From positions 1 to 8,720 of the forward strand of contig JAJYCM010000104.1 in NCBI GenBank assembly GCA_021778375.1: a stretch of 8,720 nucleotides of DNA. Reading direction: 5' to 3'. The stretch comes from Bacteroidota bacterium (GTDB lineage: Bacteria > Bacteroidota > Ignavibacteria > Ignavibacteriales > Ignavibacteriaceae). Positions 1-6,191 of this stretch are shown here, piece after piece. The notes below the pieces were generated by a model, which saw only the letters and a program-made list of their open reading frames with translations, did not search any database and was not told the origin of the DNA. The translations under genes and the position numbers were made by a program. Positions within the stretch are counted from its first letter, which is position 1. Each line of letters opens with the position of its first letter.

Positions 1-966
1 AAAGCTAAAATTCTGTGTGTAGATGACGAACCTGTCATTCTCGACAGCTTTAGAAAGATTTTAGTGTTGGATGGATATTGTGTCGATACGGTCGAGACCG
101 GTCAGGAGGCACTGGGACTTATTCAGTTGCGCCACTATGATTTTGTTTTTACAGATCTAAAGATGCCTCAAATGGACGGAGTCGAAGTGACAAAGGCGGT
201 AAAATATCTTAGACCTGATATAGACGTCGTAATCATTACCGGTTTTGCCACAGTAGAAACCGCTGTTGAGTGTATGAAATATGGAGCAATGGATTATGTT
301 CAAAAACCTTTCACTGAAGACGAGCTCCTTGGATTTGTAAAAAAGATTTTGATAATGAGACAGGATAGAATTCAAAAGCAATTAAAACCAAAAGTGCACA
401 TTACTCATCTCGCCGAATCGAAACACTTTAAGACTTACGAATTCGCCATACCGGGCGGAGTATTTATTTCACCGGGACATTGCTGGGCAAGCATGGAACA
501 AGACGGTGCCGTAAATGTGGGCATAGATGATTTTGCAAAAAAACTCATCGGTAAAATTGATGCCATTGATTTTCCCAATCTTGGAATGGTCGTAAAATCG
601 GGGCAGCCATTGTTTACGATAAAACAAGGAACGCGATCCGTAACTTTTAATTCTCCTGTAACAGGAAAAGTTACAAAAATTAACTCGCCGTTGAAGAATG
701 AAATTGAGTCGCTTGATATTACCCCTTATGATTCAAACTGGGTTTGCATTCTAGACGCAGATAACCTTGATACAGAGATTAAAAATCTAAAAATAGGAAA
801 GACTGCCGTTACATATTATCAGGAGGATATTGACCGATTGATAGGAATCAGGAAAAAAGCTGGGGCAGCCACAGCTAAAGGCTATGATGAACTTCAGGAA
901 GGTGAATTTGAAAAGTTAAGCGACACTGAATTTTATTCTATGGTAAGCGAGTTCTTTAAGAAATAA
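1..966 (+). CDS. Response regulator: receiver domain fused to a GcvH-like (lipoyl-less H-protein) domain, 5'-truncated
   Basis: The frame is open from base 1, so the start lies just outside the window; only a few residues should be missing, because the receiver's acidic pair appears at residues 8-9 (CVDDEP; numbering from the first window codon). Residues 1 to about 118 form a CheY-type receiver: acidic pocket D8/D9, phospho-acceptor D52 (FTDLKMP), switch threonine T80 (IITGFA) and K102 (QKPF). All catalytic positions are present, so phosphorylation by a histidine kinase is expected. Residues about 133-295 resemble glycine-cleavage H protein: H160-x-W162, VGIDDFA at 173-179, FPNLG, and the SPVTG hairpin at 218-222. 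The lipoyl-lysine position (seven residues before the S of SPVTG) is T211, followed by R212, so the domain should not carry lipoate. There is no DNA-binding output domain. It probably acts in the cytosol through protein contacts; the target is unknown. A gtg inside the frame at 64 is not the true start. A strong terminator follows the stop. Confidence 0.88.
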   Translation, partial: KAKILCVDDEPVILDSFRKILVLDGYCVDTVETGQEALGLIQLRHYDFVFTDLKMPQMDGVEVTKAVKYLRPDIDVVIITGFATVETAVECMKYGAMDYVQKPFTEDELLGFVKKILIMRQDRIQKQLKPKVHITHLAESKHFKTYEFAIPGGVFISPGHCWASMEQDGAVNVGIDDFAKKLIGKIDAIDFPNLGMVVKSGQPLFTIKQGTRSVTFNSPVTGKVTKINSPLKNEIESLDITPYDSNWVCILDADNLDTEIKNLKIGKTAVTYYQEDIDRLIGIRKKAGAATAKGYDELQEGEFEKLSDTEFYSMVSEFFKK

Positions 967-1002
967 ACTGTAAAAGATCTAAAAATTCAACATGGGGATT
1001 AT

Positions 1003-1031
1003 AAACCATCGTCATTCGACGATGGTTTTTT
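1003..1031 (+). terminator. Rho-independent terminator after the response regulator gene
   Basis: A perfect 11-bp stem (arms 1003-1013 and 1018-1028) closes a 4-nt loop (attc), and a run of six T (1026-1031) overlaps the end of the right arm. It lies 37 nt after the stop of the response regulator gene and before the macrodomain gene, so it should end the upstream transcript and give the macrodomain gene its own transcription start. Confidence 0.9.
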
Positions 1032-1085
1032 ATTTACATTAAACTCAACTTTCAATAATTTATAACTAGCAAATAAAAATATAAA

Positions 1086-1619
1086 ATGAAAACATCATTA
1101 AGAAATAGAATTGAAATTTTCCGCGGCGATATTACCAAGCTTAAAGTAGATGCAATTGTAAATGCGGCGAACTCAAGCTTGCTTGGCGGCGGCGGAGTAG
1201 ACGGAGCAATTCACAATGCAGCCGGACCGGAGCTTCTTGAATATTGCAGAAAGCTTAACGGATGCCCCACCGGTGAAGCGAAAATAACTCCCGGCTTTAA
1301 GCTTCCCGCTAAATTTGTAATTCACACAGTTGGTCCAATTTGGCGCGGCGGAATTCAAAATGAAGCAAAACTTTTAGCAAGTTGTTATAAGAATTCGCTT
1401 AACCTTGCTATTGAAAATGGAATTAAAACAATCGCCTTCCCCGCAATAAGTACAGGAATATACGGCTACCCTCTTAATGATGCGACAAAAATTACAGTTG
1501 ATGTAACAATAGAATTTCTCAAGAATAATCAATCAATTGAAAAAGTAATTTTTACTTGCTTTGATGAAAAGACTTATCAAGTTTATCAAAAATTAATTAC
1601 TTCCCATCAGTTTCAATAG
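1086..1619 (+). CDS. ymdB: Macrodomain protein, MacroD/YmdB type (O-acetyl-ADP-ribose deacetylase / mono-ADP-ribosyl hydrolase)
   Basis: The 177-aa product is a single macrodomain, the same length as E. coli YmdB as I recall it. The ADP-ribose pocket is clear: GDIT with D15 (adenine contact), NAANSSL with N29, the GGGGVDGAIH loop with catalytic D39, and the second phosphate loop STGIYGYP (122-129) with an aromatic residue at Y126. PTGEAKIT and HTVGPIWRGG are further MacroD-class signatures. Family members hydrolyse O-acetyl-ADP-ribose and remove ADP-ribose from acidic side chains; the cytosolic role here is most likely clean-up or reversal of ADP-ribosylation. The ATG follows an A/T-rich leader without a clear Shine-Dalgarno sequence. 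The gene stands alone: a terminator lies upstream, and its last 23 bp overlap the 3' end of the convergent DUF2911 gene. No toxin ADP-ribosyltransferase is visible nearby, so a toxin-antitoxin role is not supported. Confidence 0.93.
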   Translation: MKTSLRNRIEIFRGDITKLKVDAIVNAANSSLLGGGGVDGAIHNAAGPELLEYCRKLNGCPTGEAKITPGFKLPAKFVIHTVGPIWRGGIQNEAKLLASCYKNSLNLAIENGIKTIAFPAISTGIYGYPLNDATKITVDVTIEFLKNNQSIEKVIFTCFDEKTYQVYQKLITSHQFQ

Positions 1620-2211
1620 TAAATGGTAATTTAATTTTATCCCACTTCATATAAACTACGGCTGAATTCGGTTTACCGTTTGCAGTTACATTCATATTTT
1701 CAAAAGTATAAGTAAGCCATTCGTGAAAAGTTGATTGCTGTGGCATAACAGGTAATCGCAGCGCATCCTCAGCTTCATTGTAAGTAAATGCGCCCCACTG
1801 GTCGGCTACTTTGTTGAAGATAATCGTCCAGGTCTTTGTCGTAGGAATAATAAAAAAGCCATAGGAACCTGCCGGCAATTTTTTGCCATTTATTATAACA
1901 TCTGTTGAGAAAGTAATCTTTGTTGCTTCATTTGCACCTGCGCGCCAGACTTTGCCGTAAGGAACTAAACCACCCCATATTTTCCTTCCCTTAACACCGG
2001 GACGGCTATAAGAAATCGTCACATCGGTTAATCCTATTGTTTCTTCAATTGAAGCTTTCGGGCTAACTCTTACTACTTTATTCCAGCCTGGGACTTTTGA
2101 TTCCTTCTGATTATTCTTTTTCATTTGTTGTGCATTTATTGAGATGCTTGCGGCAAATAAAACTCCAATGATCAAAAATGCAATGCGGCATTTCATAATT
2201 TGGTTATACAT
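1597..2211 (-). CDS. Exported DUF2911 domain protein
   Basis: This 204-aa protein has an N-terminal signal peptide: MKCR followed by a hydrophobic core IAFLIIGVLFAASI and a probable cut near INA/QQ. It should therefore be exported to the periplasm or cell surface. The mature part carries the DUF2911 signature: SRPGVKGRKIWGGLVPYGKVWRAGANE (written here as SRPGVKGRKIWGG plus LVPYGKVWRAGANE), then a beta-rich region with LPAGSYGFFIIP and WGAFTYN. The function of the family is unknown; it is common in Bacteroidota and relatives. Three in-frame ATGs are possible, at 2226, 2211 and 2196. I chose 2211 because a GGAG sits 6 nt upstream; 2196 would give a tidier signal peptide starting at MKCR. A perfect palindrome (2239-2257) precedes the gene. 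Its 3' end overlaps the convergent macrodomain gene. It may be read with the aminotransferase gene upstream or from its own promoter. Confidence 0.88.
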   Translation of the reverse strand: MYNQIMKCRIAFLIIGVLFAASISINAQQMKKNNQKESKVPGWNKVVRVSPKASIEETIGLTDVTISYSRPGVKGRKIWGGLVPYGKVWRAGANEATKITFSTDVIINGKKLPAGSYGFFIIPTTKTWTIIFNKVADQWGAFTYNEAEDALRLPVMPQQSTFHEWLTYTFENMNVTANGKPNSAVVYMKWDKIKLPFTIETDGK

Positions 2212-2217
2212 AATCAA

Positions 2218-2221
2218 CTCC
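2218..2221 (-). promoter_or_regulatory. Shine-Dalgarno GGAG that decides the DUF2911 start
   Basis: On the minus strand GGAG is followed by TTGATT (6 nt) and then the ATG at 2211. The spacing fits 2211 far better than the upstream ATG at 2226, inside whose frame the GGAG falls, or the ATG at 2196, which is 21 nt away. Confidence 0.6.
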
Positions 2222-2238
2222 GTCATTCTAAATAATTG

Positions 2239-2257
2239 TTATATTAAGTTAATATAA
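2239..2257. repeat. Perfect 19-nt palindrome upstream of the DUF2911 gene (operator candidate)
   Basis: TTATATTAAGTTAATATAA: two 9-bp arms around a single central base. It lies 28-46 nt upstream of the chosen DUF2911 start, where an operator or the promoter itself would be expected. All arm bases are A or T, which raises the chance of coincidence in this AT-rich DNA. Confidence 0.35.
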
Positions 2258-2290
2258 ATGAAAATTTCTTAGGTTCAATAATACTAAGGA

Positions 2291-3421
2291 TTAAATGATT
2301 TTTCTTAGGACTTCCGTCACTTTATCAATTTCTTCTTTTATGTTGTAAAAATGCGGCGAAAACCTGATATATCCTTCCCGGACTGCACAATGAATGTTCA
2401 GTACTGATAGTTCGTCATATACTTTTTGAGAATCTTTATGCTTAAAGGAGACGATTCCGGAAAGATTTTCTTTTGAACAATTCTTTAGAATAGGGCTTAT
2501 GCCAATTGACTGAAGCTGCTTAATCAAATATTCGGAATTTTCTAAGACTAATTCTTCAATCTTATCATGACCAAATTCCTTAAAAAATTTCAACGAAGTG
2601 TTAAGAGCATAAATTCCGATGGAGTTTAACGTACCTCCTTGAAAACAATCTGCAGATTTTTTTAATTTCAAATCGTAGTGAAGAAGATTCCACGCATCTT
2701 CGACAGAAAGCCAACCGATAAATTTTGGCTCCACTTTTTGCTGAAGCTCTTCGGAAATATAAATCATTCCAAGCCCTTGCAAACCAAGCATCCATTTTTG
2801 ACTTCCCGAGGATAGAAAATCGACATTACATTTTTTTACATCCAGCTTCAAAGCGCCTAACCCCTGAATAGCATCAACAGAAAAAATGATCCCTCTTTCC
2901 TTGCAAACTTTACCGATCTTTTCAAGGTCAACTCTGTAGCCGGTTAGAAACTGCACGTAGCTAATTGAGACCAATCTTGTCGCCGGTTTTATATTTTCAA
3001 GTATATCTTCAGCAGTGACAATTCCATCATGCGATTTAACAAAATCAATTTCAACGCCTTCTTCTTTTAGATTTAAGAATGGGTAAACGTTTGCGGGAAA
3101 TTCAAGGTCGTTCAGTAAAACTCTATCACCTTTTTTCCATTTTACACCTTGAGCAATGATATTTATTCCTGTACTTGTGTTATCAACAAAAGCAATTCTA
3201 TCAGGTGCTGTGTTAATCATCGAAGCAAGGTTGCTTTTGCTTTCTTTGATGACGGCTTGAAGACCTAAAAATTCATCAATGTTAGTTTCGCTTTTTTCAT
3301 AGAGGACTTTTGTTATTGTGTTTAGTACCCTTTTAGACATGGGGCCAGTTGATGCATGGTTAAAATAAATCTTTCCGTTTTTAAGGTAAGGAAATTCCGC
3401 TCGAACTTCTTCAATGTTCAT
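2291..3421 (-). CDS. Class-V aminotransferase-fold PLP-dependent enzyme (not a typical cysteine desulfurase)
   Basis: The 376-aa protein is full length for fold-type I class-V enzymes. Seen motifs: N-terminal YFNHASTGPMS (19-29), a cofactor-phosphate region DNTSTGIN (80-87), the PLP-ring aspartate D183 with Q186 (SVDAIQGLGA), and the Schiff-base lysine K209 in SSGSQKWMLG. The residue before the lysine is Q, where SufS-like members usually have H. The C-terminal segment VREGYIRFSPHFYN is the small-domain substrate arginine region. It lacks the catalytic-cysteine loop of SufS/CsdA (pattern R-x-G-x-x-C), so sulfur mobilisation from cysteine is unlikely. Closest by pattern are the isopenicillin-N-epimerase-like and generic class-V aminotransferase groups. 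The substrate cannot be read from the sequence, and no pathway partner is adjacent. The start has an AGAGAG about 9 nt upstream. It is transcribed away from the Lon-like gene. Confidence 0.87.
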   Translation of the reverse strand: MNIEEVRAEFPYLKNGKIYFNHASTGPMSKRVLNTITKVLYEKSETNIDEFLGLQAVIKESKSNLASMINTAPDRIAFVDNTSTGINIIAQGVKWKKGDRVLLNDLEFPANVYPFLNLKEEGVEIDFVKSHDGIVTAEDILENIKPATRLVSISYVQFLTGYRVDLEKIGKVCKERGIIFSVDAIQGLGALKLDVKKCNVDFLSSGSQKWMLGLQGLGMIYISEELQQKVEPKFIGWLSVEDAWNLLHYDLKLKKSADCFQGGTLNSIGIYALNTSLKFFKEFGHDKIEELVLENSEYLIKQLQSIGISPILKNCSKENLSGIVSFKHKDSQKVYDELSVLNIHCAVREGYIRFSPHFYNIKEEIDKVTEVLRKII

Positions 3422-3605
3422 TTTGATAATCTCTCTTTAAAATTCTTGTACACAAAATTTAATAAGCTTCTTAATGTAGAATCAAGTAAATATGTAAGAA
3501 ATTCAAAATAAATTTTTGATTTAAATAAGTAAAAATTAAGACTAAAATATTTGAGACTATCAATGCAAACTCAACTACTATCCATTTGTTTTGTCTCTCT
3601 TTTAA

Positions 3606-3636
3606 AAAAGAGTTAATTTTAAAAGTGAAAAGAGTT
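3606..3636. repeat. Direct repeat AAAAGAGTT, two copies with 22-bp period
   Basis: Copies lie at 3606-3614 and 3628-3636, both followed by T/A-rich sequence with TTTTAA(A/G). They sit about 100 bp upstream of the Lon-like gene. A spacing of two helical turns would suit a regulator bound on one face, but both copies are low-complexity and may be chance. Confidence 0.25.
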
Positions 3637-3721
3637 TTAAGAATTACCTTGGACAGTAAAAGACTTCAATAAATTTCATGAAAATTTGTTGTTTGTTTTT
3701 ATAAATATTCTAAAACGAAAG

Positions 3722-3726
3722 AAGGA
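3722..3726 (+). promoter_or_regulatory. Shine-Dalgarno AAGGA for the Lon-like protease gene
   Basis: AAGGA is followed by 5 nt (ACATC) and the ATG at 3732. It is the clearest ribosome-binding site on the plus strand of this window and confirms the start; the downstream genes of the cluster have only weak, A-rich leaders. Confidence 0.7.
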
Positions 3727-3731
3727 ACATC

Positions 3732-6191
3732 ATGAAATATCCTAAACCACCAAATCCGCAAAAGTTAAAGCCGGTTGATTTGAGATGGCGCTGCAACCCG
3801 GATATTTTTTCGTTTGATTCAACAAGCGATATTGAACCGATCGAAGGAATATTGGGACAAGAGCGCGCACTTAAAGCAATTAAGCTCGGTGTTGATTTAA
3901 GAGGACCTGGTTATAATATTTTTATTGCGGGACTTTCAGGCACAGGAAAAGCTACCACCGTAAAAAAAATGCTGGAGGCAATCAGCGACAACTGCCCCCC
4001 ATTATATGATTTTGCATATGTGAATAATTTTAAGGATGAAGACCGCCCCATTCTGCTTACCTTTCCGATAGGCAAGGCAAAATTTTTCAGGCAGGAATTT
4101 TCTTCTGTAATTGATTTATTAAAAATTCAAATACCCCAGGCTCTTGATAATGATTCATATTTAAGCAGGCGGCAAAAGATAATAAGTCATTACAACGAAA
4201 AAGAACAAGCTTTAATGACTGCTTTTGACAAAAAACTTCAAGTAGAAAATTTCTCTCTGGGACAGGTAAAGGTTGGAGAAACTGCAAGACCGGATATATT
4301 CCCAATCATTGACCAAAAGCCAACACCAATTTATCAACTTGACGAATTTGTTAAACAAGGAAAATTAACCGAAAAAGCTGCTAAGGATATACTTAAGAAA
4401 TATAATATTCACCAGCAAGAGCTCCACAGTTTGTTTAAGAAAAGTTTGACATTAAATCAGGAATTTCAGGGGAAGCTTAGCCAGCTTGAACAGGAAACAG
4501 TAGAAGTAGTTGTAAAAGGGAATATCGAAAATCTAAAAGAAAAATATTCAGACGAAAAAGTTATAGACTTCTTAACCCAGGCTGCAGAAAATGTACTTGC
4601 TAATATTCAAGTATTTAAAGGTGTAAAACCTCAAGGAGAAGAGACTCCAGAAGGATTTCAAATTGATTATTTCAAAGAATATGAAATTAACATCATCTTG
4701 GACAATAGTGAAACTAAAAGCTGCCCTGTTGTAATAGAAACCTCCCCGAGTTATGTAAATCTTTTTGGAGCTATAGAAAAAATTTCTGACGGTAGAGGAG
4801 GCTGGTATAGTGACTTTACTAAAATTAAATCCGGCTCGTTGCTTCGTGCTAATGGCGGTTACCTTGTTTTAAATGTTAAACATATCTTTGAAGAACCGGG
4901 GGTATGGCGCACCTTAAAAAGAATATTAACTTATAGGAAATTAGAAATTCAAGATTTACACAATTACTTTCAAATTTCGCCATCCGTTCTTAAACCGGAA
5001 CCCATTGAAATCGATACTAAAGTAATTTTAATTGGCAACGATAACATTTATTCTATGCTTGCAAATTATGAAGATGATTTCAAAAAGATATTTAAAGTAA
5101 AAGCTGACTTCGATTACGAAATTAAACGGACTGACGAAGTACTAGTTCAGTATGCGCGGGTAATTAAAAAATTAATCGCCGAGGAGAACCTTCATGAGTT
5201 TGATAAAACTGCGATTGCATATTTGATTGAGCTTGGAGCAAAATATGCAGGGCAAAAAAGTAAGTTAACAACAAGATTTTCTAAAATTGCCGATTTAGCC
5301 AGGGAAGCAAATTTTTGGGCAACAGACGACGGTTTCGATGTCGTAAATGCAGACCACGTGCGTAAAGCTTACAACCTTGGTAAAGAAAGACATGGCATGC
5401 TAGAATCAAAAATTAATGACATGATTGAAGAGGGCACAGTTTTGATCGACACCGAAGGTGAGCGAGTCGGACAAATAAACGGGTTAGCAGTTTATGATGC
5501 AGACTTTTATTCTTTCGGAAGACCTACAAGAATAACTGCGACTGTTTCGCTAGGAAGCGGGTCCATAATTAATGTCGAACGCGAAGCCGGAATGAGTGGA
5601 AGGCACTACAACAAAGGAGTTTTAATTATATCGGGATACTTTAAAGAAACCTTCGGACAAAATTTACCGTTATCTTTTAACGCAAATTTAGTCTTCGAGC
5701 AATCATACGGAACAGTAGACGGCGATAGCGCATCATGCGCAGAAATTTTTGCTCTTCTATCTACATTATCAGGGTTACCGCTTAAACAATCAATTGCTGT
5801 GACCGGGTCTTTAAATCAAAAAGGAGACGTTCAACCAATAGGAGGGGTTAACGAAAAAGTTGAAGGCTTTTACGATGTTTGCAAAGCGCGCGGATTAAAC
5901 AAAAAGCAAGGCGTAATTATTCCGATACAAAATGTCAAGGAATTAATGCTCCGCGACGATGTTATTGAAGCAGTTAGAAAAAACAATTTCCATATTTATA
6001 CGATTGAAAGAGTGGAAGAAGGTATTGAAATACTAACCGGGGTAAAAGCCGGCAAACGCATGGTTAACGGTGATTATGAGCCTAATACAGTTTTTGATCT
6101 TGTAGAAAAGAAAATCAAAGATCTTTACGCGAAATCAAAAGCGACTAAAATAAACGAAAACAATTCTCAACTTAAAAAGAAAGTGAAATGA
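3732..6191 (+). CDS. Lon-related AAA/S16 protease (AAA_32 / LonB-LonC-like family)
   Basis: The 819-aa product has the architecture of the bacterial Lon-related family (COG1067 type), not classical Lon: no N-terminal LAN domain, and a long helical insertion inside the AAA module. Order: N-terminal AAA segment with an intact P-loop GLSGTGKAT (67-75, K73); insertion about 100-310, charged and probably partly coiled; second AAA segment RANGGYLVLN (372-381) and KVILIGND; helical lid with LTTRFSKIADLAREANFWA; protease domain about 580-780. The Ser/Lys dyad is S666 in DGDSAS and K709 in GGVNEKVEGF, 43 residues apart as in E. coli Lon (S679/K722). The position expected for the Walker B acids reads N381-V382, so ATP hydrolysis may be weak or absent. 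The role is probably cytosolic protein quality control or regulatory proteolysis; substrates are unknown. The tail (from about 790) is lysine-rich. It has a strong Shine-Dalgarno and heads a cluster with pyk and amrS. Confidence 0.93.
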   Translation: MKYPKPPNPQKLKPVDLRWRCNPDIFSFDSTSDIEPIEGILGQERALKAIKLGVDLRGPGYNIFIAGLSGTGKATTVKKMLEAISDNCPPLYDFAYVNNFKDEDRPILLTFPIGKAKFFRQEFSSVIDLLKIQIPQALDNDSYLSRRQKIISHYNEKEQALMTAFDKKLQVENFSLGQVKVGETARPDIFPIIDQKPTPIYQLDEFVKQGKLTEKAAKDILKKYNIHQQELHSLFKKSLTLNQEFQGKLSQLEQETVEVVVKGNIENLKEKYSDEKVIDFLTQAAENVLANIQVFKGVKPQGEETPEGFQIDYFKEYEINIILDNSETKSCPVVIETSPSYVNLFGAIEKISDGRGGWYSDFTKIKSGSLLRANGGYLVLNVKHIFEEPGVWRTLKRILTYRKLEIQDLHNYFQISPSVLKPEPIEIDTKVILIGNDNIYSMLANYEDDFKKIFKVKADFDYEIKRTDEVLVQYARVIKKLIAEENLHEFDKTAIAYLIELGAKYAGQKSKLTTRFSKIADLAREANFWATDDGFDVVNADHVRKAYNLGKERHGMLESKINDMIEEGTVLIDTEGERVGQINGLAVYDADFYSFGRPTRITATVSLGSGSIINVEREAGMSGRHYNKGVLIISGYFKETFGQNLPLSFNANLVFEQSYGTVDGDSASCAEIFALLSTLSGLPLKQSIAVTGSLNQKGDVQPIGGVNEKVEGFYDVCKARGLNKKQGVIIPIQNVKELMLRDDVIEAVRKNNFHIYTIERVEEGIEILTGVKAGKRMVNGDYEPNTVFDLVEKKIKDLYAKSKATKINENNSQLKKKVK

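Larger units (their letters stand above)
3422..3731. other. 310-bp divergent intergenic region, presumed promoters for both flanking genes
   Basis: No credible coding frame or RNA gene is seen. The stretch is strongly AT-rich. It holds an imperfect dyad (arms 3499-3508 and 3514-3522, AAATTCAAAA / TTTTGATTT), a short A/T hairpin (arms 3597-3603 and 3606-3612), and a 9-bp direct repeat AAAAGAGTT at 3606-3614 and 3628-3636 (22 bp apart, about two helical turns). The Shine-Dalgarno AAGGA at 3722-3726 serves the plus-strand gene. I could not place a convincing -35/-10 pair or a Bacteroidota-type -33/-7 pair on either strand. Confidence 0.5.

Noticed and set aside
157..381. Antisense open frame of 74 codons opposite the receiver domain
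   Set aside because: It lies fully inside a well-supported receiver domain on the other strand and its translation shows no recognisable motif.
1033..1061. Possible sigma-70-like promoter for the macrodomain gene (TTTACA, 17 bp, TAATTT)
   Set aside because: The -10 match is poor and A/T-rich sequence gives many such pairs; a promoter is expected here, but I cannot place it.
1086..1619. Macrodomain as the antitoxin of a DarTG-like defence or toxin-antitoxin pair
   Set aside because: No ADP-ribosyltransferase gene is adjacent; the neighbours are a terminated response regulator and a convergent DUF2911 gene, and the sequence is of the stand-alone YmdB type.
2262..2290. Weak CTTAG/CTAAG inverted repeat after the aminotransferase gene as a terminator
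   Set aside because: Only 5 bp of stem with a long loop and no T-run; not a credible intrinsic terminator.
2291..3421. Calling the PLP enzyme a cysteine desulfurase (SufS/CsdA/NifS)
   Set aside because: The C-terminal catalytic-cysteine loop is absent; C348 lies before VREG and not in the R-x-G-x-x-C context.
3597..3620. CTCTTTT/AAAAGAG hairpin followed by TTAATTTT as a terminator
   Set aside because: The stem is almost all A/T with a 2-nt loop, and no gene ends here to be terminated.
4087..4305. Antisense open frame opposite the Lon-like gene insertion
   Set aside because: The plus strand here is part of a continuous 819-codon gene; the antisense product has no family signature.
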